Below are positions 13,300 through 32,000 of a stretch of 64,000 nucleotides of DNA, piece by piece (the first letter of the stretch is position 1; every line of letters begins with the position of its first letter). The DNA lies in NCBI RefSeq assembly GCF_037975245.1, contig NC_092574.1:14529213-14593212 (forward strand). Direction: 5' to 3'. The translations under genes and the position numbers were made by a program. The notes below the pieces were generated by a model that made no database searches, had not been told where the DNA came from, and worked only from the letters and a program-made list of their open reading frames with translations. This DNA is from Apostichopus japonicus. Lineage: Eukaryota > Echinodermata > Holothuroidea > Aspidochirotida > Stichopodidae.

Positions 13300-14216
13300 T
13301 GCCATGCCAAGTGTCTCTCTTCCCAATGCCATTATTCCTGTCATTTGGACATGGCTCCTACTATGATAAAATCTTTTAACATTATATAATATTATTTAAA
13401 TATTATGATCATATTAACTCTTCTAATTAGAATATCTATGCGTATATTACTCCAGTTAAAAGACTCCAGTAAATGTTGAATACTTGGCTAATTGAGCATT
13501 TGTGAGTTTTTTCAGGTGTGAAATTTCCTAATATGATTTCTATATTGTATACCTAGTGATTAATACTAAGAGTTGTCTGAGGTGAAAACATGTTTGTTTT
13601 GTTTTCTTGTACTAATGCTGGAAAGATACCTGCATAATATCTACAAAACAGCACTGAAATGCACAAGAACTTTCACTTTCTAGTTATCAAAACCAATTCA
13701 TCATTTATTACATCAAAAGTTAAGAAATGTCCTATTTGCTATTAAAGCTATAATAACTTATCTGCTAGTGGGCATATCTACAGGAAATTATGGAGATCTG
13801 GTTTTAGGCCTAGTGTCAAATATTATTTCAAAAACCAATTTTTATCTACCTATATGAAAGCACATTTTGTTGTTGCCTTTCAGCTATACATGAAGAGGCA
13901 CTTTTAGCTCCTATGTGTACATATCTAAAACTTCACACTTGCAACAAGTGTCCTCAAATTATGAGACATAGAAACAAGAAACAAGGGCATTGAAGAAGCA
14001 GTTTGGTCAATTAACCTTAATTTGGAAGGAAATCCAAAAGTATATATCGCCAATAAGTACAAAGGACATTGACTTCTGTAATCAGTATGCAAATTATTTG
14101 TTCCTTCATTTGCATATTTTACAAATGCATTCCTCATTATGCTCACTTAAACCAACATTTGTAACCATTGAGGTAACTGCTTCCTATAAGAACAAATTCC
14201 AAACTGATCAGCTTTA
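13300..14216. other. Non-coding, downstream of CHIC
   Basis: No gene was recognised. It lies beyond the CHIC stop on the minus strand, so it may contain part of that gene's 3' UTR. A minus-strand AATAAA (plus-strand tttatt near 13700) is one possible polyadenylation signal, but it cannot be singled out. Confidence 0.4.
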
Positions 14217-14510
14217 GCTTTAAAGGAGCATTCTAAACCAAAACTCCACTATTCTTGTTTTAATCTGAAATACTGAGATGTTGCTGCATCTTTCTTTACT
14301 AAAACGATCAAATTTGAACATTTTCAGGTCATCCGTTTAATGATAGTGCCCCTCCCCCCCCTCCCCACTCATTGACTGCAATCAGAATGGAAGAGGAGCC
14401 TAATCACTTTGATATTTCAACTTGACATGAGCAAAGAAACTTTTAGAGTGGGATTTGACCCAGTCACCCATTTCCTGTGATATACTGTGCCAATTGCGCT
14501 ATCCAGCATT
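14217..14510 (-). mobile_element. Probable tRNA-derived SINE
   Basis: Read on the minus strand, the element begins near 14507 with a tRNA-like head. An A-box-like GGATAGCGCAATTGGCACAG lies at about 14485-14504 and a B-box-like GGGTCAAATCCC at 14450-14461, at tRNA-like spacing. The anticodon arm is not intact, so a working tRNA is unlikely. The body runs for about 240 bp through a poly-G stretch (14345-14360) to a tail near 14217 that reads gcattc-type sequence followed by ctttaaag. RNA polymerase III promoter boxes followed by an unrelated body are the hallmark of tRNA-derived SINEs. It lies downstream of the CHIC stop codon in the same orientation as CHIC. The ends are approximate and no target duplication was confirmed. 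Confidence 0.6.
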
Positions 14511-14828
14511 GCTTTGGTATCTATGCATATATAAATCCACATCGATTTCACATTTTCTTTAATCCCTTATATGATGAATTTAAATATCACATAAAAACAC
14601 TGACTTAATATTCATAATCGTTAATCAAAAAAAGACGGAAGCACGAAAAACAACAAGTCTTTTTGGATCCACATGATGAAAAACAAATGCCTACCAATCC
14701 TCCGAGTAAATACAGCAACTTTTTGTCTATTTTAGAAAGCTTAAACGTCCTTACATTGATAAACATCCTTGCTGAAAAAACCTTGATACCGCTGTAAGTA
14801 AAAGAAACCGATGAAATCATTGCGAGGG

Positions 14829-21912
<7,084 letters not shown>

Positions 21913-22145
21913 ATTCTTAGAAAGTGCCAGGAAGCTAATACACTAAAAATTATCAGCGAATATCAGTATACTAAGTTCCTACTGATACTACTTCCTATCA
22001 ATAGTCTTTAAATTTTCTAGTCTTTAATAATTATATTACTTGTTGAGTTTTCATCAACAAGTATTCGCAGCCTCTAAAATCAACAAGCATACACACTGGA
22101 ACAAATTACAGGTGTCTGCTTTTGTTTGTTCTTACGGCATTTAAA

Positions 22146-22153
22146 TGACGTCA
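22146..22153. promoter_or_regulatory. Palindromic CRE, TGACGTCA
   Basis: A perfect cAMP-response-element palindrome lies 234 bp upstream of the CHIC start codon. CREB/ATF proteins bind this sequence, and it commonly sits within 250 bp of transcription starts. The transcription start is not known here, so a role in CHIC is inferred from position. Confidence 0.6.
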
Positions 22154-22309
22154 TTGTTAAAACAAATAGGTCACAAAGTACTTCGCATTTGCATTTGCGT
22201 CAACGTTAGTCATTGCAGTTGGGAAGTATGAAACACAGGTTGGAGCGAATCTGTGGTCGCGTTAAAACGACCACCAAATAAATTGGTGACTCCCGGCAAA
22301 TTTCCCTCG

Positions 22310-22322
22310 TATATAAGCCTGA
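22310..22322 (+). promoter_or_regulatory. TATA-like sequence, + orientation
   Basis: The motif gtatataagcc resembles a TATA box on the strand opposite to CHIC. No exon was recognised downstream, so it may be chance or an unrecognised divergent transcript. Confidence 0.2.
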
Positions 22323-22369
22323 AGCAAACAAGTGTCTTAATGTTCATCCTCCGTAGTATAAAGGGGACT

Positions 22370-22497
22370 GGAGACGGGCAGAGAGGGGGTGTGGTGCGTG
22401 ATGGTTAACTTGGGGACCCGGTGGCCGGGAATAAGCGGGGTCCCTAGAACGAGCGGAGCCAACAATTGCGAGCGTAGCCCGAGATGATGTTGGTAGT
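22370..22497. repeat. GC-rich fragment resembling the transposon module
   Basis: This patch is much richer in G and C than its surroundings and contains gagcggagcc and gcgagcgtagcccgag. These recall the aagcggagcgcc..gcgcggagcgta module of the elements at 26.4 kb and 59.8 kb. No ends or duplication were found, so it may be an old fragment or an unrelated promoter island. Confidence 0.3.
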
Positions 22498-22499
22498 AT

Positions 22500-25400
22500 G
22501 TTTCTTACCATGGGCCCCATTTGAGTGAGGACAGTTTACTTATCTAGTGTTAGACAATTGACTTTGTCATTGACAATGCCAAACTATTGACAAAACATTA
22601 TATGAAATTTTCAAGTCTAAAACATTGGATAGTCGACAATTTAAAAAGAATACAAATGTCGAGGTTTTCTTAACAAAGTGGCATATTTGTTGTAGATGAT
22701 AGTTGTGGTGTGTACAGCCCACCCCCCCCCCAATATCCCAACTCCACACGAGTACGGTAGTTATTAGCACACTTGCCTGTAGCGTCTTCGGCCTTAATTA
22801 TAGTCCTGATGTTAAGCATTAATATGCCTCCGAATAAACTATTCACGTCTGACTTATTTCTTAAGGTAAAATCCCAAATTCCCTGCATTCTATGGGAATC
22901 GAGTGCAACGAACCCAGGGCCATATTCCTCCTTTTACATATCATGGATCCGCCCCTACAACATATCGGACCGAACTTGGCCGATACGGTTCCCGGTAGTA
23001 CATCTGTTTTACCATATATATTAAACCTGCAACTTTTGAACGTAATGTGCTGTGTTTCTAGGCTCGGGCCCCTTTAAGTTGAAGACATCGGGCCTCGTAG
23101 TTTGTCCAATTTCAATCCCCTGGCGTTACTTCGCTAGGGACGAAGGAGGTTCCAAAATAGTTGGTCCATACCGAAAAAATTGTGTGGCTATACGTCAATA
23201 CTTCCGAAACGTTCCATCTGACCGTGGGTTAACACTGTTAAAACGTTTCCGAAATATTGTTTCTTGGAGTTCCTCTTACCGTGTGTATTATTCTCACACA
23301 TAAAAGAGTCATATGTGATTAAATGTTTCACTGACTGAGGAAAAGGCTTTTGATGCTTGAATTGAAATGCTCAAATTTGAACATAATTAACCATTAGTTG
23401 ACCTTCGAGTCAGCATACTTAACAATGCTTCTGGACAGTTTTTCGTTCACTGAAAGGGGAACCCTTTTTCTTTTCTTTTCTTTTCCCCCTTTCAAACCAG
23501 AGCCATACATAGCCGTTTCAAACATAAAAGTGGGGGCGCTGTATACCTATGACATTCTGGTTATATGAAATTCTGGTTCATAGAACGACTTTCTGAGACC
23601 GCTGAGGGTTTGTGTCGTGCGATGTGGCAAGTGTTGGCTGATGACCGTCCTGAGATCTAAAGGGAGTGTGTCCCCTTCCCAAATAATAATTGTTTTGTTA
23701 AGGGGAATAACATGCCAAAAGGTGCTTTATTTCCATCAGTTTGATGACAACATAATGTGTAAACAATTTTCCCTTTATTCGCGTATGGGTTATACTATTG
23801 TTATAATATATAAGCCATTTGGAGAACTCTCATTTTTCTTCCGGGTGGAGAACTGCCCCATCCACATGCCCGATAGTTTATGCAAGTTTCATTGTTTAAA
23901 TGTATCATGTTATTATTGTGGAAGGAAGGCTTAACAATACAAAAAGGGGGCAAAGAGCATAGATAGGCCTACATCAGGAATTTCTTTATAAACTTACACA
24001 TTAAAATTAATCACTTGCGGGTGCCCCCACAGGTTACAGCCTGTATTCAAATTTGCATGTAACCAAGGGTAGATTTCCATAAGTATGCCCATTTGTACTT
24101 TCGAGCTAGATGAAGAGCATAGCAAAAATGAACTAAATCCTTCCGACTGCTCTCTGGAGGTATAAGTTTCACATTTAACCAAAGAATTTCCAAAACACCT
24201 GAAATCACCTGGCAATTCTTTTTATCCTTGAAAATCGCTGCGGAGACATGTCAGAAAAGTATACAACCTGCTACACCCACCCCCTTTATTAGAAAAAAAA
24301 TCCATCTTATAAATATTTAATGTTTTCACTGTCGAAAAGATCAATATCATTATTCACATTGTAACACAAATGATCTAAATACCTCACTGTTCATTGATTT
24401 TATGGTTGGGCTTTGTTTATTGAATGTCAGTAGACCAGGTGTTTTACCGATTATATAAATCCTGAAAAAATATACTACAATTTATTGTTCCAATATCACC
24501 CATCAAATCCGAACGGTGTAAACTATATACGCCAATGTGACAACAACCGTGCTGCAGCCGGGTTTAGATACAGTGAATATCATGTATACCTAAAATCTGT
24601 CTTACACTGAAGGTATATAATTATGTTCGAGAGATTTCTCCATTACTATCTGCTATACGATAAGTGTCTGCCGACGATGTCCACTATACGAGACTATACA
24701 ATTTGTTCTAGTACTCCTTTTAACCCTTCCCTTTCGGTTCCCGATTTCTCCCTGCTACCACGTCAGGTTTTAAATTTTAAATTTGCAGGTGCATGATAAT
24801 GTTATACACTACGTATAGCCCTAAGATTGGACCCTTAGTATCTCTATGGCAACAGTCTTTTTCTTGGTTTATGTATAGGCCTATACAAATACCGTAGTGA
24901 ATATTGTTGATCGGTTGTTACGACACCTCTGCAGTCAAATCAATTTTCATGGTAAACTTTCTTTATATTACATTAATTTCCGGTTATTTCCGTTCTCTAA
25001 ATTTCCATTGTATCTTCATTAAAGAAAGTTATAGACAAACCGCTAATTCAGTTTGTGATATTTAAACGTGACGAATGGAATTGAATGACTGAATTAATGA
25101 TATTTTTTAACACAATATTAACGATGACGTAATGATTGTCAAGTTTGATCATTCCTGCTCAAATCCAATGCTACCTAATTAAGGGAAAGAACGTCAGGAA
25201 TGTATTGAGCTTTCACTTTACATTAATTTTGTACTAAATTTGAAGTGAGTAACAATTGAACTGTTTTCCAACTCACTGATTGTATGCAGAGGCCGTGTCG
25301 GGGTATAGGCTGGCCACATTGCAATATTCGTTTATATTGACCCAGTGTTAACTGGCTTCCAGGCGCACTGCATGTTTTGGAACTTCGCCGCTGGGTCAGA

Positions 25401-26395
25401 GGCGCCGAAAGCACGATCATGTTAAGGTGTACAAGCCTGTACCGATTTCCTCCTGGTCAAGAGGAGGTGTATAGTTCCGCCCCTTGTTTCAAGGCCCCAG
25501 CTCTCGCGGTTGGGTCAATGAGCTCGGGTAGAAATTTACCCCCCCCCCCGTTCGCCGCTGTGTGGCACGTATATATATGTTGCATTGGCAAGGCAATTAT
25601 GTATACTTTGGAAAGCTGAATGTGTTAAACTGAGGGGTGACTTTGTAAGACTTGACTAAGTACCCATGGAGTTTGACCCACTGCCCCCCCCCCCACCCTC
25701 CCGTCCTCCTTGCACACTTCACTGATACCAGAGTATCGTATATATAGGCCTATATAGGTTGCAGAATCCAATTTTTCTTAGCTTAAGGGTACATCCCGGC
25801 AGGGTGGGTTTGCCAGGTCTGGGACAACCCTCCCATTATTTTTCCTAAGTATACTCCTTTCTTTCTTAAAGCTTCCAAATTTTTGTACTGCTTGTCTTCA
25901 ACCTCATTTGTCTGTTTTCATCATCCAAAACAAAACAAGAAGTTCCAATTTACCTGCAGGATCCGTACCTTGCACGGCTCGAACAGGTCTGTCACTCTGA
26001 CCATGCAGAATCCAAATCCAGTCAGTCGACGGTGTCTGACCGCCGCGTTCCAAAATGACTGTGTACGGTCAGACACAGTTAAATAGTTTTCTGTATTGAA
26101 CCAGGGAGTTGTAATGGAAACTCCCTGATTGAACCTATTCATAACAACATTGCATAGAATATTGCCTAGTAATAATGCAAACTTGTGATTCTTCGAAGTC
26201 GGATACTTTGAAAGATATTTTTCAGTTTCATATCGTGTTCACTTTACAAAGCAGTATGGCCTTGATTGCCAATTTAACAAGTTCATGCATATTTACCGGC
26301 GAGAATGACCCGAATGAGAAATATTGAACTGATTATATCAAATGTAACAGAGTTTGGGAAGTTGAATTCAAGATTGTTCTAGAATATCAATCAAG
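22500..26395. other. Non-coding, no gene recognised
   Basis: This 3.9-kb stretch has poly-C runs (near 22720, 25540 and 25685), a pyrimidine run near 23465 and small open frames on both strands, none with family motifs. A minus-strand frame at 25921-26142 runs into a gtaaat sequence that could be a donor, but no acceptor or homology supports an exon. Confidence 0.45.
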
Positions 26396-26403
26396 CTCAT
26401 CAG
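26396..26403. repeat. Target-site duplication, left copy
   Basis: The sequence ctcatcag lies directly before the element's CAGGGGCGGG end and is repeated exactly at 27784-27791. Confidence 0.88.
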
Positions 26404-27783
26404 CAGGGGCGGGATTCGAGTTGTGAAAGTGGAGGGGGGGGGGGTGGGGGGCAAACCTGCCAGCAAGACTTTCTAAGCGGAGCGTCACCATCAGTTGGCG
26501 CGTAGCGTACAAGAAATTTTTTGGCTTTACAAACCCTCCAGATGGCCGGAAACGGCACTTCCCGAGTGCTCTAAGCTGCATATACCCATCCTTGAAATAT
26601 GGATCTCATGTCTGCAATTGTATCTAGATAGTTAATTATCGTTTAAAAATTTGAAGAGGATTGATAGTAGAACATATGGTCAGATGGTGATGTACAACTT
26701 TTGTTATACGTCACTATCTAAGCGGAGCGCCATCATCGGTTGGCAAGGAGCGTCGAAATTTTCGATGAAAGGTACCCTTAGATCGGTAAAATTAACACCC
26801 ATATAGGCTTTAAATTGCATCTAAACAATTAATGAACGTGTGTAAATCTAGGGAGGACGGATAGAAGAACTTATATGGTCATGTACAACTGAAGCTTATA
26901 CGTCACTATTTCGGCGGTGCACCACCCCTATTAGTTGGCGCGGCGCGTCGAAATTTAAGCAAAAAGGAAATCCTAGATCAGCAAAAATGACACCTCTGGT
27001 AACAATAAATCGCATCTAGACAGTTCTTTCCCCCTAAAATTATTAGTATATTGTGCATTGGACCGATCAAGAATATGTTCAGCACCCACTTCGAAATTTT
27101 CTCCGCGGTCCCCACTTCTTGGAGCACTTGGCAAATATCGGGGCTGAACATACCTTTACGCCCCCCCCCCCTCCTACCGAAACTGCCGAGTGCTGTATAC
27201 TGGATTTAATGTGTTACTGTGTTAGTGCCAATTTGTAATTTACATTATTCGATTTGCATGCATCATTCCAGGATTTCGAGCAGTAAAGAAATTACATCGG
27301 CATTGCCATTGCATATTTTTTGACACGGGGGAGGGGGGGGGGTGTCATGTGTCAGTGTATTGAATTTAATTATTGATATACCCAATATGCAAATCTGGCT
27401 TTCGTAAATCGTTTCTCTGGATTTAGTTATTCAACGCCTTCAGTAGAGCAGCAACGTTGAAAATCAATTCCTGAAGCTAGCACTGTAGGACATGCCGCGG
27501 ATTCATCAGATGCAGAATTGAATCGCTAGTTTGTTAGCTCCAGGATTCGTAAACTGTGCTAGCTCCAGCTCCAGTTATTCTGCATGTTTCATGTTACGAT
27601 GTTAAACACAAATTTGACTTAGATTCGAAACAAATAGGCCTATTAGATAGCTGTTGTGGGGGAATAATTTCGATTAGGGTTGTGCACATTTGTCTGCAAA
27701 AGCGACAAAAAGTGAACTTAGGTCTGGGAAAAAGTGGGGGTGCAAATGCCCCCTCTTGCCCCCCCCCCGTAATCCCGCCCATG
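26404..27783. mobile_element. Non-autonomous hAT-like element, 1.38 kb
   Basis: The left end caggggcgggatt and the reverse-complemented right end catgggcgggatt match at 12 of 13 bases. A perfect 8-bp duplication, ctcatcag, flanks the element at 26396-26403 and 27784-27791. CAG-type ends plus an 8-bp duplication fit hAT. Each end continues into poly-G. Inside, a module starting ctaagcggagcg recurs three times (about 26470, 26718 and 26905), each copy followed after about 100 bp by a gcat(c/a)tagac or gcatct-type phrase. No transposase frame is present. Confidence 0.85.
26465..26985. repeat. Three internal module copies
   Basis: Three diverged copies start at about 26470 (ctaagcggagcgtcaccatc), 26718 (ctaagcggagcgccatcatc) and 26895 (atttcggcggtgcaccaccc). 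They are spaced about 250 and 180 bp. Each has gttggc(g/a) about 20 bases on, then a gcgt(a/c) phrase and an A/T-rich stretch. The first is closely similar to 59835-59940. Confidence 0.75.
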
Positions 27784-27791
27784 CTCATCAG
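27784..27791. repeat. Target-site duplication, right copy
   Basis: The sequence ctcatcag lies directly after the element's CCCGCCCATG end and is identical to the copy at 26396-26403. Confidence 0.88.
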
Positions 27792-27961
27792 CATTGCCCT
27801 GGAGAATATATATGCTAGAAATTCAGATAATGGTCACCGATTAACAAATTTCAACAAGCAATTAACAAGTACCGACGTTCTTAGTTATCCACATATGCAC
27901 TGAGACATTGAAAATAATATGCTTATAATATATCAGTACAGCGTAATCCAATGGTGCTCTG

Positions 27962-27986
27962 ATATATATATATATATATATATATG
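27962..27986. repeat. (TA)n microsatellite
   Basis: About twelve TA dinucleotides run without interruption. Nothing links the run to a neighbouring gene. Confidence 0.95.
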
Positions 27987-29087
27987 AAGTCAACCAGAAC
28001 ATGCCATTCATTGTAAGTTATTGAGTTTACGATGGATTACTAACTTAACATTTGCAGAAAATAAACACGATACCAGTGTCATAAATGAGTAGTGGGCATG
28101 CCTTACTATGGCCGGGGGAATTCCAGATGTTCCTGGTGTCAGCTCAGGCAGATCGTGCCAGATAATATGGAATGCTTGCTCGATCAACTTTACTGTAAGG
28201 GTTAATTATTTACTACCTCATCGTGTTCTCTACTCAGAACATCTCCTCCCCGTTCCCCTTCCCCTTGAAAGATAATCTAAACTCCCGATACCATTTACTT
28301 ATAACCTTTCTTTGACACTATACTTTCATTATGTGTGAAGTATCAGTAATAAACCACATTGTCTATTGCCGGGCAGACGACTGATAAATGCCTTTCTTTT
28401 TAGCTTTCATGTGGTTGCGTTATTGACTTAATCTCGAGTCAATAGCTTTGGTCCATTGAATCCACAGCAGAGACCAAATTGTCTGTTCTCATGATCCTCA
28501 ACGGACGGACAATGGATCTTCCCTTGACACGATTTGAATAAAAAAGAAAACATATGTCATATATTACAGAGACAATACCGTTTTCTTTTCGGTTTCAAAC
28601 ATCGTTTAACGTTTCAAACTTTTTGAAAAACAGCAATGGTGACGTTTCTATCATGCTTGACAGGTGATAAACAAAAAGCTGTTTTCCAGCAAAATTATCG
28701 GGGTCGTTGCACTTTTATTTTGAAAACTAACAAGCCACTTCGATAGTAACCACGGTTCAGTGCTCATTTTTCAAAACGGTCTCCATGCACGCAGTACGTG
28801 TGTGACTACGTAAGGTACTGTATGTACGTCAGGTGTTAACAAACTTATAGCATATTGTTGTATGTAAGGTCTGGCTATCTTCTTCTGAACATCTTATAAG
28901 TACCACCAATCTCTCGCGATCGCATCCCTGGATTACGAAAACTGTCAAATTTCAATAAGCGGTTATCGTCTGCTTGGAAAGAAGCATCTAGGAAGGAATT
29001 AACTCATTCAACTGATTCTATTTCAACATCATTTGAAACATTCACTTTGGGTTTTGTGACTTCTGATCTGAATCAAAGAAAGGAAAA
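27987..29087. other. Upstream region of tentative third gene
   Basis: No coding sequence was recognised. A cluster of ACGT-containing words near 28795-28830 (gtacgtg, ctacgtaagg, tacgtcagg) includes a CRE-like half, TACGTCA. It lies about 260 bp before the candidate start at 29088 and may be promoter sequence. Confidence 0.3.
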
Positions 29088-29094
29088 ATGTCAA
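29088..29094 (+). CDS. Tentative short first coding exon (ATG TCA A)
   Basis: The sequence aaaaATGTCAA is followed at once by a perfect donor, gtaagt, at 29095. The purine-rich stretch before the ATG gives a reasonable start context (A at -3). The exon would leave phase 1, which is the entry phase of the exon at 57231. The evidence is only a start plus donor, so chance is quite possible. Joined directly to 57231 it would begin MSTHNNSES. No product is recognised. Confidence 0.3.
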
Positions 29095-32000
29095 GTAAGT
29101 TGAATTTTCGGAATTTGATTTTCCGAGATGAAAAGTTCAAAGTGTTAAGTCTTGGAGTGCATTTTTGGTTAGGCCTTGTCTAATTTAGGCTACCCAAGTC
29201 CCTCACCGTAGTCTTTGTTATTGTTATGTTAGTATAGAGATGTTGATGGTGGTGTACAGTACTACGGCCATTTGTTTGTGTTGGTCACGTTTACATACAC
29301 GTAAATGATATAGACAGGTGTTGGCCCTGGGAAGCATAACTCGGTGAAATATTTCTCCGCAGCTTGATGGAAGTTGCGCAAGATGCAGATTAGAAAATCT
29401 GACATCATCTTTCAACCAACTGAGGCATCTGAATGAATTTTAGGGTAGCTTGACATTAAGCCTTTACTTAGTTAACTGTAATTTAAGTGAGAACAATTTT
29501 GCAGTATTCTAGGCTAGTAGTAGGCTAAGGTAACAAGTGACCCATATTGTATCTTGATTGATTCAAGATTCATTCTTAATATCTTCTTTAAGACATACAG
29601 TTAGGCTATTGCCTGGTAATAATGATATATGAGTAGTGAATCAATTTGTGTTTAGGTCATGTGATCACACAAAATTTAATTGCCTCATGCTGATGGTGAC
29701 CTGCCTTGGGAGAAAATTTCTAGAGGTATTCTTTATCTAGGCTAGGTACAATTAAACTAGCTACAACTGAAGCGAGCAGTTGTGGATAAAATCTGGCATA
29801 GAGAGAAGCATACATTTTGCACAGTGAAGACTGCCAAGTGCATTCGCTAACTGGATTAACCATGTTTCCCATGTTGCAATATGGTAGGATATTTCTGTTT
29901 TTGAAAAGATTAATAGATTGTTTAATCTGCTGTAGATTTCTCTTACAGCTTCAGCAAGGAAGTATTTTCTACTGTGTGCTCAAGTTTGCTTCTTTATTAT
30001 TTATTAAAATAGAAATGTTCACTACCTGTAGTTTTAGGGTTGTCTTTCCCTCACTTTGATTGCAAGGTTTCATAGAATGCAAAACAGAACATGAATGACT
30101 TAGAATGCAGTTACTACCTTAATGAAATTGTGAAAGTGCAATAAGCTGTGTTTAACAGGTTTACACGTTTAGTTTAATGTTCAATAGTAGTTTGTACAAG
30201 TGAAAGGGTAAGCTCTGCTGCTCTGGCATGTAAAGAATTTGAGGAGAAAGTTTAAATGTGTTTCTGAGAGATATCAGTGTATCATATTAACTGTATTTAA
30301 GCGTTTGTTAATTATTTTACACATTCAGTGGCATCTACGATGCTTGGAGTATATTCATGAAATTTTCCTTGGAATCTCTCCTTCTTCGCCGAAGACTGGA
30401 AAGAAAACAGTGTCTCTGTATCTCTACCATAACTGGAAAGGTCAGGAATGCATACTTGCACAAATATATATATGCTGATTGCATACCCAAGGATAGAAAT
30501 AAGCCAAGCAACATCCCCTGAGATCTGGAAGAAAAGAAGCCAGATTTGTCTTAATTAATGCTTAGTAGAGCCCAGCCAATCGACCACTCTCAAATAATTT
30601 TGCCAAATTTTCATGGAGGCCCTTTTGACCCAGGCCCTTAGATGCTTGCCACATCTATACCTATCCAGCATTGTGCTGCACAAACATACATGTATATCAA
30701 AGGTATTCAACTTGTACAGTCCAAGCAAGTAGCTTACAATGGCACTGTTCTCTTGAAAGGCTTGTAGATGAGTGGATTAGGTTGGTCTGATTCTCTTGAG
30801 TGGACTTTCCGTGTTAATTGCTTTAAAAATGCCATAGATTAGTCATGTCAATGGGATAATTACTGTGGTTTTGTACTTTTGTTGCTTTCTCTTCTGTACA
30901 TATTGTCCTTGAAATGGATTTACAATTATCAGTTGTGATCCCTTGTTTCAACCAAAACTAAAGTAACTAAGATTTGATTACTGTTGGTTTGTGAAAGATA
31001 ACTGAGTACAGTACATACACCAACATTTATAGAAGATAAGAACTTCACTATAAGTTAAGATTTGTGCAACTAAGTTCTCATTATCTACCATATTCCAGAT
31101 CTGAGTGACTCCTTGAGTGTCAAATAACAAGTTATACTGTAGTTATCCTGGTTCATGTGGCAATATATACATGTGCAAAATGAATTCAAGCATTTATCAT
31201 TTGAAACATTGAAAACACTCTTATTGTTACCTGATTTGTAACTTTTGTGTTGCAAAAGTCTGATGAAACTTAGCATGGTCAATTCAAAAGTCGAACCGTA
31301 TTGATCTACTTTATTATTGGTAAGCTTGTTATCTTGATAAAATATCTCATATGTCCATACAATTTTTAATGCGAAAAGAACTGTGACAAGATGGTGTTAC
31401 TCTCAAAGTACAAACTAAAAACTTTTGTTTTATGATGTAGTTTTCATAGATAATTGATAAACTGATATGTTTTTCATATAATTCGTGAATGACAAATATT
31501 AGCATTCAGGTCTTTGTGTTACTTACAGTATGCAGATGTGTTGCAGGGTTATTGAAATCAAAAGTCAGTGGACGGGAGGTAAATTGATCATGTTCTGCAT
31601 CCCTGTGGAATTGACTCATTGACGGATACAGTATAGCTGGCTACCTTAGCATAACACTTGTGTAATTTCACAGTGACTGCATGACGGAGACAGAAATTCC
31701 TGAGAGCATTGCATCAAATTATTATGCTCCAGCTGTGCAAATTATGATATTCTTATGGATCTGTATCACATATGTATGTATACATGTATGTGTGCACATA
31801 CTTATCTGAGCATTTGAGGAAGCTCATTGGAAATTGTATGGAGCCACTACCCTACTATGCTAATAATGAAGGTCACACTGTTCTCAGGCTAAATGTGGCC
31901 CCTATGGACATCTAATGGCTGGAAGCATGAAGTTTTAATCACAAAACAACTTTGTTTTGAAGGATAGAAATGGTGAAAACTGGACCATCTTTTAGAGCTC

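Noticed and set aside
14450-14510. Functional tRNA gene on the minus strand
   Set aside because: The promoter boxes are present, but a proper anticodon stem and acceptor pairing could not be found. A SINE head fits better.
22310-22322. Divergent gene start downstream of the TATA-like box
   Set aside because: No exon with homology or good splice sites follows within several kilobases.
25921-26142. Minus-strand frame ending at a gtaaat donor-like site
   Set aside because: There is no convincing acceptor and no homology, and the region just precedes a transposon.
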